Part shown: in pieces, positions 9,535-17,902 of the stretch | How positions within the stretch are numbered: the stretch's first letter is position 1 | Layout of the letters: each line of letters starts with the position of its first letter | Assembly: GCA_001567485.1 (NCBI GenBank) | Contig: JZRA01000080.1 | Location: forward strand, 33,912 to 97,911 | Length of the DNA: 64,000 bases | Reading direction: 5' to 3' | Origin: Chloroflexi bacterium OLB13 | Lineage (GTDB): Bacteria > Chloroflexota > Anaerolineae > Aggregatilineales > Phototrophicaceae | The notes under the pieces: generated by a model | What the model was told of the DNA's origin: nothing | What the model saw: only the letters and a program-made list of their open reading frames with translations | The model's database searches: none | Translations under genes and position numbers: made by a program

Positions 9535-11190
9535 ATGCAGATCGATGTCGCGCTTGAATTCGATACGTTTCCGGCGGGCAGGCCGCTGCGCATCTACCTG
9601 ATGGTGTTGATTAAGGCGGAAAGCGTGGTCGGCGAAGCGCGCAGGCGTCCGCTGAATCTAAGCCTCGTGGTTGACCGCAGTGGTTCGATGGCCGGGCCGA
9701 AGATCGACTATACGCGGCGCGCGGCGCAGATGCTCGTACAGAACCTCGGCGCGTCGGACACGCTGTCGGTCGTGCTTTACAACGACACCGTCGAAACGCT
9801 GTTGAACCCGGAGAAGGTGCAGCGCAAGGACATCATCAACCAACAGATCAGCCGGATCACGCCCAGCGGGGCGACCAATCTGAGCGGGGGATGGCTGCAA
9901 GGCGTCAACTTCGTGGCGCAAAATCTCGACAAAGCCCAGACCAACCGCGTGATCCTGATTTCGGACGGGTTGGCGAATCGCGGCGTGACCGAGGCCTCGA
10001 AGCTGGTGACGTTCGCCACACAGAAGTACGGCGAGGGCGTCAGCACGACGACGATGGGTCTCGGTGACGACTTCAACGAAGAACTGCTCATCAGCCTAGC
10101 CAACGCGGGCGGCGGAGCGTACTACTACATTGAAAGCCCGGAGGTGATGCCCACCATCCTCAACGAGGAGCTGACCGGTCTGCTCAAGATGGTCGGGCAG
10201 AACATGACGATCCATGTCGGTGGTGTGCCATCGGGTTCGGTGCGTCAGATGAACGCGTATACCGAAGAGCCGGGCAGCACGGGCAAGACGTTCCACCTCG
10301 GCGACGTGTTCGGGGACGAGATCAAGGCGCTGGTGCTTGAGCTTGAACTACCGGGGTTTGAACAGGCCGGCGCACAGCGCGCGGCTACGCTGACGATGAC
10401 CTATGACAAGCTCACGGACTCCGGCGTCACACGGGAAAAAATCGAGCGCGAAATCACCATCACCATCGACGCGAACGCGCTCGCGGCAGGGCGTAAGTCG
10501 AATACGCAGGTGGTCGAGCAGGTCATGCTGCTGAAGGCCGCTCATGCGCGCCGTCAAGCGGTGGATCTGGCGGATCACGGCAAGTTCAGCGAGGCGTCTC
10601 AAGTGCTGGAGGCCGTAATCGCCGAGATCGACGAGTCCAGCGTGGCGGATGTGTCGATTCTTGAGGACGAGAAGAAGTCGCTCTCCGAGCAGGCCAAGGA
10701 GATGAGCCAAAGCTCGCAAACCGACATGAACGTCCCCGCGTTCTCGCGCAGGCGCAAGACGCTGTCCTCGCAGGCGTATTACACGATGACCAGCCGCCAT
10801 AACGAGACCGTTGTCATGCGCCAGCGGATGAACACGCCGGAAGAGTCATCGCCCGCCAAAAACCCGAAAGAGATCGACACCAAACCGCAGCGCGGATCAC
10901 CACGCTTTGCGCATTACAGCGGCCGCGATTACCCGATCGAGGGCGACGAGGTTCACTTTGGCCGGGCGGTCGAGAATACAATCGTCGTCGATGAGCGCGG
11001 CGTGTCGCGGTTCCACTGTGTGCTGCGTCGTGATGGCGAGATCTACTGGCTGGAAGACACCGGCAGCACGAACGGAACGGTTATCAACGGAACGTCGCTG
11101 AGCGGTCGCCATCCTATTCGGGCCGGCGACATCATCCACCTCGGCGAGGCCAAGATCGTGTTTCACGACGGAACCACGGAGCAGTTATGA
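9535..11190 (+). CDS. VWA domain and FHA domain protein
   Basis: Cytosolic 551-residue protein without signal peptide. The N-terminal half is a von Willebrand factor A domain with the metal-ion-dependent adhesion motif DRSGS (residues 47-51) and downstream Thr/Asp positions (SGATNLSGG, ISDGLANRG). A region of helices and an Ala-rich segment links it to a C-terminal forkhead-associated domain (about 465-545, with FGRAVENTIVVD, GVSRFHC and DTGSTNGT), which reads phosphothreonine in partner proteins. The combination points to a Ser/Thr-kinase signalling or complex-assembly role. It overlaps the next gene by four bases (ATGA), so the two are translationally coupled. No kinase is nearby in this window. 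Exact function unknown. Confidence 0.88.
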   Translation: MQIDVALEFDTFPAGRPLRIYLMVLIKAESVVGEARRRPLNLSLVVDRSGSMAGPKIDYTRRAAQMLVQNLGASDTLSVVLYNDTVETLLNPEKVQRKDIINQQISRITPSGATNLSGGWLQGVNFVAQNLDKAQTNRVILISDGLANRGVTEASKLVTFATQKYGEGVSTTTMGLGDDFNEELLISLANAGGGAYYYIESPEVMPTILNEELTGLLKMVGQNMTIHVGGVPSGSVRQMNAYTEEPGSTGKTFHLGDVFGDEIKALVLELELPGFEQAGAQRAATLTMTYDKLTDSGVTREKIEREITITIDANALAAGRKSNTQVVEQVMLLKAAHARRQAVDLADHGKFSEASQVLEAVIAEIDESSVADVSILEDEKKSLSEQAKEMSQSSQTDMNVPAFSRRRKTLSSQAYYTMTSRHNETVVMRQRMNTPEESSPAKNPKEIDTKPQRGSPRFAHYSGRDYPIEGDEVHFGRAVENTIVVDERGVSRFHCVLRRDGEIYWLEDTGSTNGTVINGTSLSGRHPIRAGDIIHLGEAKIVFHDGTTEQL

Positions 11191-11744
11191 CCCAAGAAAC
11201 TTTGCCGGTCAGCATCGCGGGCGTCAAACGCGAACTGCGGCTGTTCGAGATCAAGCCGGGGGTGCGAATCGCAATTCTCAACATCCTCGGCGACACAGAG
11301 TTGGTCGACGCCGCGGCGAAAGCCCTCGGGCCGCGCGTGCTGGATACCGGCGCCGAGATAATCGTCACGGCCGAAGCGAAGGCCATTCCGCTTGCCCACG
11401 CGGTCAGCAGTGTCATCGGGCTGCCATACGTCGTTTTGCGCAAGACGTATAAACCGTACATGGGCGATGCGCTCAAGAGTGAGACGCTCAGCATCACGAC
11501 CGGCGCTCCGCAAACGCTGTATCTCGATGAGAAAGATCGCGGGTTGGTCGCTGGGAAACGTGTGGTGCTGCTGGACGATGTGATTTCGACCGGGTCGACG
11601 CTTCAGGGCATGCGGCTCATCATGGGCAAGGCAGGGGCTGAAGTCGTGGGCGACGCGGCGATCTTTACCGAAGGCGACCGCGCCAAGTGGACGGGCGTGA
11701 TCGCGCTCGGCCACCTGCCGGTGTTCATCGACGGGCAGAGTTAG
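11187..11744 (+). CDS. Adenine phosphoribosyltransferase-like protein
   Basis: Type I phosphoribosyltransferase of 185 residues, the size of adenine phosphoribosyltransferases (purine salvage, adenine + PRPP to AMP). The PRPP loop is clear: VVLLDDVISTGSTL, with the upstream hood region IVTAEAKAIPLAHAV and LRKTYKPYM typical of Apt/Xpt enzymes. The start ATG overlaps the stop of the VWA-FHA gene in an ATGA junction and has GGAG six bases upstream. Purine specificity cannot be settled by eye; xanthine or a regulatory PRPP-binding role are alternatives. It ends tail to tail, overlapping the methyltransferase gene by four bases. Confidence 0.82.
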   Translation: MTQETLPVSIAGVKRELRLFEIKPGVRIAILNILGDTELVDAAAKALGPRVLDTGAEIIVTAEAKAIPLAHAVSSVIGLPYVVLRKTYKPYMGDALKSETLSITTGAPQTLYLDEKDRGLVAGKRVVLLDDVISTGSTLQGMRLIMGKAGAEVVGDAAIFTEGDRAKWTGVIALGHLPVFIDGQS

Positions 11745-12472
11745 CGGGCGCGCTTTTCCACGACCAGAAAGTGCGATAGGCCGAACGTATCGAGCGGCGT
11801 GCCTTCGAGCCGGTAGAGCAGATTGCGGATGACCTCGGCCGGGCGGCCCAACCGCGCGATGATATTGTCGTATCCGCCGTACACACGGCGATGATGCAAC
11901 ACGCGTGTCGGCGTCCCGTCGAACAGGTGCAGCAGGCCGCGCTTGGTGTATGCCCGCACATGAGGCGCAAGGCGGTTGCGCAGCACATCCGGCAGGTAGT
12001 TGATCAGCGGCGTGTTGCCGAAATGATACGCGCCGCGCCAGTAATGACCGTGCGTTTCAAACGGATACCAGCGGTTGGGACAGAAGATCACGATGCGGCC
12101 GCCTGGGCGCGTCACACGCACCATTTCGAGCGCAGCGGCGCGGTCGTCGGCGACGTGTTCGATGACCTCGTGAGAGTAGACCGTATCAAACGTGTTGTCG
12201 GGGTAGGGCAGGTGTTCCGCCGTGCTGACCACTGCGTTAGGCGTCCCGTCACGCGCCTCGGCGACGCGCTCCAGCTCGATGTCCATGGCGTAGACGTGCG
12301 GCGAGTACCGCTTGACGAACTCGGTGCTGTACATGCCGACGCCACACCCGTCGACGAGGATCGCGGCGCCGTCGAGCTTCGACCACTGGGCGACCATGGA
12401 GAGACGGCGCTCCTGACCGGCGCGCCAAACATAACTCGGTTCGCCACGCTGAGCGGCGAGGTGCGATGGCAT
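11741..12472 (-). CDS. Class I SAM-dependent methyltransferase
   Basis: Methyltransf_11-type enzyme of about 243 residues. Motif I is ILVDGCGVGMYS (glycine loop binding S-adenosylmethionine), followed by the acidic end of strand 2 (YAMDIELERV), NTFDTVYSHEVIEHV (motif IV/post-IV region) and RPGGRIVIFCPNRWYPFETHG. The second half contains a Tyr/His/Arg-rich acceptor region of the kind seen in lipid, quinone or glycan methyltransferases. I chose ATG at 12472 with GGAAG upstream; a GTG four codons earlier is possible. Substrate unknown. It runs opposite to its 5' and 3' neighbours and seems to stand alone or lie downstream of the unknown gene at 12536-13138. Confidence 0.82.
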   Translation of the reverse strand: MPSHLAAQRGEPSYVWRAGQERRLSMVAQWSKLDGAAILVDGCGVGMYSTEFVKRYSPHVYAMDIELERVAEARDGTPNAVVSTAEHLPYPDNTFDTVYSHEVIEHVADDRAAALEMVRVTRPGGRIVIFCPNRWYPFETHGHYWRGAYHFGNTPLINYLPDVLRNRLAPHVRAYTKRGLLHLFDGTPTRVLHHRRVYGGYDNIIARLGRPAEVIRNLLYRLEGTPLDTFGLSHFLVVEKRAR

Positions 12473-12535
12473 CGAAGGTATCACTTCCAGACTTTGGACG
12501 TCAGACCGTCATTGTAGGGGACGGCGCGCGGCGGG

Positions 12536-13138
12536 TCAACTCGACAGCGACCGCTGCGGAAAAACGTAGCGATGGACGGGCGCGTTGGTGCGCAGCGCGA
12601 TTCCATTGGCGCGTTCGAATACGCGGTGGATGTCCTCGACACGGCGGACTTGTTCGGTGGTCGGCTCGCCGGTGAACACGACCAGCGTCACCGCCAAATC
12701 GCCGACGAACGCGACCAGCCAGCCGTTGACGATCTCGCGGCTGATGAGGCCGATCTTGCCGCTGGCGCGTAGGGTCTTGAAGGCGCTGTAGATGGCGCGC
12801 GCGACATCCGGCGTCACCTTGCCTTCGATGTACAGCGGCTTGTCCTCTTTGAGGCGCAGCGTTGCGCACAGCGTGACGCCGGGGCGGAACTCCTCTTTGA
12901 GAAACTCGGTTACACCCGGCGCAGCAGCCTTGCGCCATGCGTCGCTTTGAGGATCTTTCTCGATCAGGCGCTGCACAATCTCCATCTGCTGCGCGTAATG
13001 ATGATAGACGGCATTGAACTGATCCTTATTGATTTTTCCCTCGGCAAAGTCTCCGGCGAGGGTTTCCATCTTCTGCCGGATGTGGTCTAATGTTTGCCGT
13101 GGATCGAGCGGCGTTTTCCGGTTGTTTTGCTGCGCCAT
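12536..13138 (-). CDS. Protein of unknown function
   Basis: A 200-residue cytosolic protein, no signal peptide or membrane segment. Residues about 10-60 are predicted helical with a short motif DFAEGKINKDQFNAVYHHY that resembles SHOCT-type oligomerisation segments, followed by an alpha/beta domain containing EFLKEEFRPGVTLCATLRL and GWLVAFVGDLAVTLVVFTG. I do not recognise the family. ATG at 13138 was chosen; a TTG nine codons earlier is possible. The gene is divergent from the one at 13222, with an 83-base shared upstream region. Confidence 0.6.
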   Translation of the reverse strand: MAQQNNRKTPLDPRQTLDHIRQKMETLAGDFAEGKINKDQFNAVYHHYAQQMEIVQRLIEKDPQSDAWRKAAAPGVTEFLKEEFRPGVTLCATLRLKEDKPLYIEGKVTPDVARAIYSAFKTLRASGKIGLISREIVNGWLVAFVGDLAVTLVVFTGEPTTEQVRRVEDIHRVFERANGIALRTNAPVHRYVFPQRSLSS

Positions 13139-13221
13139 AGGTTGCGGATAGTGAACCGAACGCAATTCAGATGCGGTCAGTGTAACACCTCTTTCACCGA
13201 TTCAGTAAAAATGATCCTCAG

Positions 13222-14169
13222 ATGAACGTCCACCACTTTGCCCTGACATTTTCACCCGCGGAGGCCGCGCAGGCGCGTGAACGGCGGAGTGCGCCAGAAC
13301 GCGTTGGGGCGTGGGGCGCGTTTGAGTCGCTGTGCGCGCAGACCATGCCTGACCCGCTGCAGCAGGCCGTTGTCGATGCGCTGAGTTGGCGGCTCACAGG
13401 TGACGGGGCTGCGGCCGAGCGTGCGGCGGCTGTGCTGGCCGGTGACGCGATCCAGTCAGATGAACCCACTACGCCGTTGATCGACGCGTGCCGCCGTGCA
13501 ATCGGGTTCGCGCAGGCGCTTGAATGCGTGCGCGATCACGGGGCGATGCCGGATGCTGCGCGCGCCGCGATCATTGACCGGTGGCACGGCCGCGTATCCG
13601 CGCTGAACAGCCGTCTGGCGCAGTCCGCGATCCACGAGCAGGCTTGGATCGCGGCGGTCAACCTCGCCGCCGGCGTCGTGCTTGAACGTGAGTCCATGTT
13701 TGATGCAGGCGCGGACAGCTACCGGCGCATTGTGGACTCTGTCCAGCCGCACGGATATATCGCCGCGATTGTCGAGCCGCGCGACGCGGACGCGCTCACG
13801 CGCACGCTGGCCGCCGTGCATGGACTGGTGCTCGCCGCCGAGATCGCCGCGCAGGCAGACATCGACCTGTGGGCGTATGAGCGCCGGGGCGTCAGCGTGA
13901 TGACGGCCGCGCTCTACCCGCTGTACTATTACTTCTATCCTGAAAAATGGCCGTGGTTCGAGGGGCTGGAGCTTGGGCCGGTGCAGGTGGAGTTCAGGCA
14001 GTACGCGGCATTCCTTGAACTGGTCAATCATAAGAACGGCGGTAGTGTGCGCGCTGTGAAACTCATCTTGGACGATGTCAGGCCGGTGTTCGACGCGCTG
14101 GGCGGCGGGCCGGTCACGTTGACGCATGCGGTCGTGCCGGTCGCTCGGCGCGGCCTATTTAGGAGATAA
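13222..14169 (+). CDS. Alginate lyase / heparinase-fold-like protein
   Basis: A 315-residue protein that is all helical by inspection. The segments SWRLTGDGAAAERAAAVLAG, AAIVEPRDADALTRTL, LAAEIAAQADIDLWAYERR and PLYYYFYPEKWPW fit the (alpha/alpha) toroid of the alginate lyase family in order and spacing. The usual Asn-Asn-His catalytic stretch is not present; the equivalent place reads AIHEQAWIAAV. It is also shorter than typical family members and lacks a signal peptide, so it may act in the cytoplasm on uronate oligomers or be non-catalytic. It is followed after four bases by a GlcD-type FAD oxidase with a strong Shine-Dalgarno inside the junction, implying one operon. The assignment is by eye and needs a profile search. 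Confidence 0.45.
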   Translation: MNVHHFALTFSPAEAAQARERRSAPERVGAWGAFESLCAQTMPDPLQQAVVDALSWRLTGDGAAAERAAAVLAGDAIQSDEPTTPLIDACRRAIGFAQALECVRDHGAMPDAARAAIIDRWHGRVSALNSRLAQSAIHEQAWIAAVNLAAGVVLERESMFDAGADSYRRIVDSVQPHGYIAAIVEPRDADALTRTLAAVHGLVLAAEIAAQADIDLWAYERRGVSVMTAALYPLYYYFYPEKWPWFEGLELGPVQVEFRQYAAFLELVNHKNGGSVRAVKLILDDVRPVFDALGGGPVTLTHAVVPVARRGLFRR

Positions 14170-14173
14170 CCCC

Positions 14174-15571
14174 ATGATCGCCGAACCCGTGATGTACACC
14201 CGCATCAACGACACCCACCTTGAGGCGCTGCGCGGACTGGCCGGCGCGGAGAACGTCACGACCGCACAAGCCATGCTCGATCTGCACAACCGCGACGCGT
14301 CGCGTCACCCCGCCGGGAACGCCGAGGCTGTGATCTTCGCGACCGATGCGGAACAGGTCAGCCGGGTGATGGCGTACTGCAACGAACATCGCATCCCGGT
14401 CACGCCGTGGGGCGTCGGGACGTCGCTGGAAGGCAATCCGCTTGCACGCTTCGGTGGCATCTCGTTCAGCTTTGAACGTATGACGGCGATCGTAAAAGTT
14501 CACGCCGATGATTTTCAGGTCACCGTTCAGCCGGGGATCGGCCACAAGGATTTGAATGCGCAGCTTGCGCGTTACGGCCTGTTCTTCCCGCCTGATCCGG
14601 GCGCGAACGCGACGGTCGGCGGCATGCTCGCCAATAACGCGGCCGGCATCCGCACGGTCAAGTACGGCGCGACAAAGGACAACGTGCTCAAAATGCAGGT
14701 GGTGCTGGCGGATGGCCGGATCATCTCGGTTGGCTCGCGTTCGATCAAGCAGTCGTCGGGCTATGATCTGCTGCACCTGTTCGTCGGCAGTGAAGGCACG
14801 TTGGGCATCATCACCGAGGCGACGCTCAAGCTCGTGCCGGTGCCGAGCTTGATGAGTTCGGTTGTGGCGTCGTTCCCCAGCGTTGAGGCGGCCGTCGAGG
14901 CGGTCGTCGCGGTGCGCGGCAGCGGGCTTGATCCGGCGGCGCTCGAATTCATCGACGCGAGGCAGTCCGCGCTGCTGCGCGATCACAACGGCGTCGACCT
15001 TGAAGAAGCGCCGACGTTGTTCATGGAGTTTCACGCGGTGCTGCCAGAGGCGCTCGACTTCGGCCTTGCACAGGTTAAGGAAATTTGCGAGGAGCTGGGC
15101 GCCACACGCATCAAGACGACGACCGACAATGCCGAACGCGCGAAGTTGTGGAGCGCGCGGCATCACGCGTTCGAACTGCTGCAGCGGCTTCATCCGGGGC
15201 AGGAGATCTACATCGGCGATGTCGCTGTGCCGATCAGTGCCTATCCCGATCTCATCGGCTTTGCGGAGCACGCTATCGCTGAGGCAGGCATCAAGGCGTT
15301 TATGAAGGGACATGCGGGGGACGGCAACATCCACTGCGAGTTCCCGTTTAAGGATGAGGCTGAGTTCGCGCGCGCAAGCCATGTCAACGACATGATCGTG
15401 CAGAAGGCGATCGAACTGGGCGGCACGGCGACCGGTGAACACGGCGTCGGCGTTGGCAAGGTGCGCCACATGATCCGCGAGCATGGCGCATCGCTCGACG
15501 TGATGCGTCAGATCAAGTACACGCTCGACCCCAACGGGATTCTCAATCCGGGCAAGATATTCCCGGAGTAG
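14174..15571 (+). CDS. FAD-linked oxidase, GlcD / D-lactate dehydrogenase type
   Basis: Flavoprotein 2-hydroxyacid dehydrogenase of 465 residues. The PCMH-type FAD-binding domain is at about 35-215 (TPWGVGTSLEGN, FPPDPGANATVGGMLANNAAG, KYGATKDNV), and the C-terminal FAD-oxidase domain ends with the metal/substrate motifs GHAGDGNIHCEFPF and TGEHGVGVGK. These fit D-lactate, glycolate or D-2-hydroxyglutarate dehydrogenases; the substrate cannot be fixed by eye. The start ATG at 14174 has AGGAG nine bases upstream, better than an ATG 16 codons earlier that would overlap the previous gene. glcE and glcF subunits are absent here, favouring a single-subunit D-lactate dehydrogenase-like enzyme. Confidence 0.88.
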   Translation: MIAEPVMYTRINDTHLEALRGLAGAENVTTAQAMLDLHNRDASRHPAGNAEAVIFATDAEQVSRVMAYCNEHRIPVTPWGVGTSLEGNPLARFGGISFSFERMTAIVKVHADDFQVTVQPGIGHKDLNAQLARYGLFFPPDPGANATVGGMLANNAAGIRTVKYGATKDNVLKMQVVLADGRIISVGSRSIKQSSGYDLLHLFVGSEGTLGIITEATLKLVPVPSLMSSVVASFPSVEAAVEAVVAVRGSGLDPAALEFIDARQSALLRDHNGVDLEEAPTLFMEFHAVLPEALDFGLAQVKEICEELGATRIKTTTDNAERAKLWSARHHAFELLQRLHPGQEIYIGDVAVPISAYPDLIGFAEHAIAEAGIKAFMKGHAGDGNIHCEFPFKDEAEFARASHVNDMIVQKAIELGGTATGEHGVGVGKVRHMIREHGASLDVMRQIKYTLDPNGILNPGKIFPE

Positions 15572-15572
15572 G

Positions 15573-15600
15573 ATGCGTTAGCCTAAATGCGTTAGCCTAA
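15573..15600. repeat. 14-bp perfect tandem repeat
   Basis: Two abutting copies of ATGCGTTAGCCTAA immediately after the stop codon of the FAD oxidase gene, between two convergent genes. No hairpin or T tract seen. Confidence 0.8.
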
Positions 15601-15615
15601 GAAGGACGGCACGGC

Positions 15616-15930
15616 CTAGAAGTCCGTGTCGTCCTCGTAGAAGTCCTCGTCGTTCTCTTCTTCTTCGTCTTCGTCGTCATCGCCATACAGGTCGATGTCG
15701 TCCTCTTCGTCGTCGTCTTCGTCGTACCCTTGTTCGTCCGGGTCTTCGTCGACGCTGAAGATCAAATCGAGGTTGACGAGATCATCGTCGTCGTCCTCTT
15801 CGTCGAAACCCACATCGTCTCCGAGTAGTTCGTCGTCCTCAACCAACGCCTCGTCGTCTCCGATATCGTCGCCGAGGTCGTCTTCGATCATGACGGGCAG
15901 GCCCGCGCTGTGGAAGATTTCGTCGAGCAT
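15616..15930 (-). CDS. Extremely acidic small protein
   Basis: A 104-residue protein in which well over half of the residues are Asp or Glu, in runs such as DEEDDDDDLVNLDLIF and DEDEEEENDEDFYEDD. The first ~20 residues (MLDEIFHSAGLPVMIEDD) are less acidic and hydrophobic, and a short hydrophobic patch VNLDLIFSV sits mid-chain. No basic residues follow the N-terminus. The frame has a start with GGGG upstream (ATG 15930; GTG 15942 is an alternative) and a normal stop. The opposite strand is also open but encodes mostly serine, an expected shadow of GAC/GAG codons. Acidic tails of this kind occur in RNA-polymerase delta subunits, nucleic-acid mimics and metal- or histone-like-protein-binding proteins; I cannot assign one. 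Confidence 0.65.
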   Translation of the reverse strand: MLDEIFHSAGLPVMIEDDLGDDIGDDEALVEDDELLGDDVGFDEEDDDDDLVNLDLIFSVDEDPDEQGYDEDDDEEDDIDLYGDDDEDEEEENDEDFYEDDTDF

Positions 15931-16010
15931 GGTATTCCCCACACCTGTTCCCTAGTCGCGCGGTATTTTAACCAATCCGCCGATTCTGTCTAGCCTGCAT
16001 CGCGGCGAAT

Positions 16011-16592
16011 TTACGGCGTGCTTACCGAGGCCGCGAGATCAAGGAAGAATCGGTGAATGCGCGCATCGTCCGAGAGTTCGGGATGGAACGCCGTGGCGAG
16101 CAGATGCCCCTGCCGCGCGGCGACGATGGATTGATCGTCCAAGCGCGCCAGCACGTCGACGCCCGCGCCAGCGGAGGTCGCCACCGGCGCGCGGATGAAG
16201 ATGGCGGGGAACGGGCCGCCTTCGATGCCGGCGATGTCGAGATTCACCTCGAAACTGTCGATCTGCCGCCCGAACGCGTTGCGGTTCACCGTCAAGTCCA
16301 TGACTCCGAGTAGGGGCTGGCGGTCGCCGCCGATGTCTTTAGCGAGGAAGATCATGCCCGCGCAGGTGCCCCATGTCGGCTTGCTCCGCGTGAACTCACG
16401 CAGCGGATCGAGCAGGCCGTAGCTAACGGCCAGTTTGCCGATGGTCGTGCTTTCGCCACCGGGGATAATCAGGCCGTCCAAGCCGTCGAGATGTTCGGGC
16501 AGGCGGACTTCCCGGACGGTCGCGCCCAGCGATTCGAGCTTCTTGCGATGTTCGATGAATGCGCCTTGCAGCGCCAATACGCCAATTTCCAC
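16011..16592 (-). CDS. pdxT: Pyridoxal 5'-phosphate synthase glutaminase subunit PdxT
   Basis: Glutaminase that feeds ammonia to PdxS for PLP synthesis from ribose 5-phosphate and glyceraldehyde 3-phosphate. At 193 residues it matches family length. Signature motifs are LALQGAF at the N-terminus, PGGESTT (substrate loop), nucleophile Cys77 in TCAGMIFLA, and the His-Glu pair in FHPELSDD near the C-terminus. Start is GTG at 16592 with AGGAG five bases upstream; longer readings of the frame have no family similarity. pdxS is not adjacent, which is unusual because the two genes are commonly paired. A promoter candidate is at 16633-16661. Confidence 0.95.
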   Translation of the reverse strand: MEIGVLALQGAFIEHRKKLESLGATVREVRLPEHLDGLDGLIIPGGESTTIGKLAVSYGLLDPLREFTRSKPTWGTCAGMIFLAKDIGGDRQPLLGVMDLTVNRNAFGRQIDSFEVNLDIAGIEGGPFPAIFIRAPVATSAGAGVDVLARLDDQSIVAARQGHLLATAFHPELSDDARIHRFFLDLAASVSTP

Positions 16593-16632
16593 ACGCGCTC
16601 CTATTCGGATTGATCGCCTCCGGTATGATCGT

Positions 16633-16661
16633 ACTGTACGGTAGGGCGCGGGGCGCTTCAA
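16633..16661 (-). promoter_or_regulatory. Candidate promoter of pdxT
   Basis: On the minus strand TTGAAG (16656-16661), a 17-base spacer and TACAGT (16633-16638), about 40 bases before the GTG start. Confidence 0.45.
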
Positions 16662-16771
16662 GGGGGCGATAAGTCCATTGTCAAAACCCCTCGCAGTTGG
16701 CAAATCGGGCCGGTCTGAGTAGACTTGTCGCCAGTGTTTGCCTCGTTGATCGCGTTGGAGCACCGTCGCCA

Positions 16772-17794
16772 ATGACCACAATCTGGAACATGCCGCGCAT
16801 TGAGCTGACTGACCTGTCGCGCCTGCGCGAACAGCGCCCCGCTGCCCTTCTGACCGGTAAACGCAGTTGGCAGGCGGTGAATACGATGCTCAAGTTTCCG
16901 GTCGTCGTTCAAGCCGAGCCTGAGAGCGCGGATCGCAGCTATTTGGAGTTTCTATCGGAGAATCTGCCCAAGCAGGTGCAGGTTGTGTATGCCGTCGGCG
17001 GCGGATTGGTTTGCGACGCCGCGAAGTACATCGCATGGAAGCGCAAGCTGCCCGCGGTTCTGGTGCCGACGGCGTTGAGCGTCGACGGCTTTTTCACAGC
17101 GACGGTTTCGCTGCGTGATGGCGGGGCGGGCGTGTACGTGGAGTCCGGCCCGGCGGAGCGCGTCATCATCGACTGGGATGTCATCAGCACGGCGCCGGCG
17201 CATATTCGCGGCGCAGGGATTGTTGAGCTTATCAGTATCGTAACCGGATTGCTCGACTGGCAGTACGCGGCTGAAAAAGGCAAGAACACGCTCAACGAGC
17301 GTTTTCAGCCGTGGGCCGCAGCGATTGCCGCCGGCATCGCCCAGCAGGCATTCCGGATCGCCAAAGGGGTCGGCGAAGGACAGGTCTCGGCGCTCCGTGA
17401 GCTGCTCGACCTGATCTGTATGGAAGTGCGGCTGACGACTCAGATCGGGCACACCCGGCCCCAGGAAGGCAGCGAACAGTTCTTTGCGCAGGCTATCCAG
17501 CCGCGCGCCAGCCGGCGGGGCAAGAAGCCGTATGCAGAGCTGGTCGGCCCGGGCATCCTACTTGCGATGGCGCTGCACAATCAGAACGTTCAGCCGATCC
17601 GCGACACGATGCTGGCAGCAGGCATCCGCCTGAATACGCTTGACGAGATCGACATCCGCGACAGCCTGCTCGAACTGCCGCAGTTCGTCAAGGACAACGC
17701 GCTTCCATACAGTAAGCTCAACGACATGTCGTTCACGCCGGACACGGCTGGCGAACTGATTAAGAAGGCCGGGCTGTCCACCGCCGAAGCGTAG
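16772..17794 (+). CDS. Glycerol-1-phosphate dehydrogenase-like protein lacking the family metal ligands
   Basis: A 340-residue member of the Fe-ADH/dehydroquinate-synthase-like superfamily, closest by eye to sn-glycerol-1-phosphate dehydrogenases (AraM/EgsA). The NAD(P) and substrate parts are kept: VYAVGGGLVCDAAKYIAWK and VPTALSVDGFFTAT. The three positions that bind zinc or nickel in the family are changed: Asp of GFGDxL reads Glu (GIVELIS), the His of GSEHH reads Gln (GSEQFF, with no histidines in that stretch) and the His of HGxxVG reads Tyr (YAELVG). It may therefore use no metal, another chemistry, or have a non-catalytic role. ATG at 16772 with GGAG 12 bases upstream was chosen. The gene diverges from pdxT. 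Family call is good; function is open. Confidence 0.75.
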   Translation: MTTIWNMPRIELTDLSRLREQRPAALLTGKRSWQAVNTMLKFPVVVQAEPESADRSYLEFLSENLPKQVQVVYAVGGGLVCDAAKYIAWKRKLPAVLVPTALSVDGFFTATVSLRDGGAGVYVESGPAERVIIDWDVISTAPAHIRGAGIVELISIVTGLLDWQYAAEKGKNTLNERFQPWAAAIAAGIAQQAFRIAKGVGEGQVSALRELLDLICMEVRLTTQIGHTRPQEGSEQFFAQAIQPRASRRGKKPYAELVGPGILLAMALHNQNVQPIRDTMLAAGIRLNTLDEIDIRDSLLELPQFVKDNALPYSKLNDMSFTPDTAGELIKKAGLSTAEA

Positions 17795-17902
17795 CGGCGT
17801 GCGGGGGGCTGGCTTCACAAACACATTACCGTATTGGGCATGATCGTCTGCCGCGCCGATCTGTAGCCGCGCCGTAGACGTTGTTAGAAATGGAGCTGTA
17901 CC

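Noticed and set aside
15695..15955. Plus-strand frame that reads mostly Ser
   Set aside because: It is the complement of GAN-rich codons of the acidic gene; no start or family.
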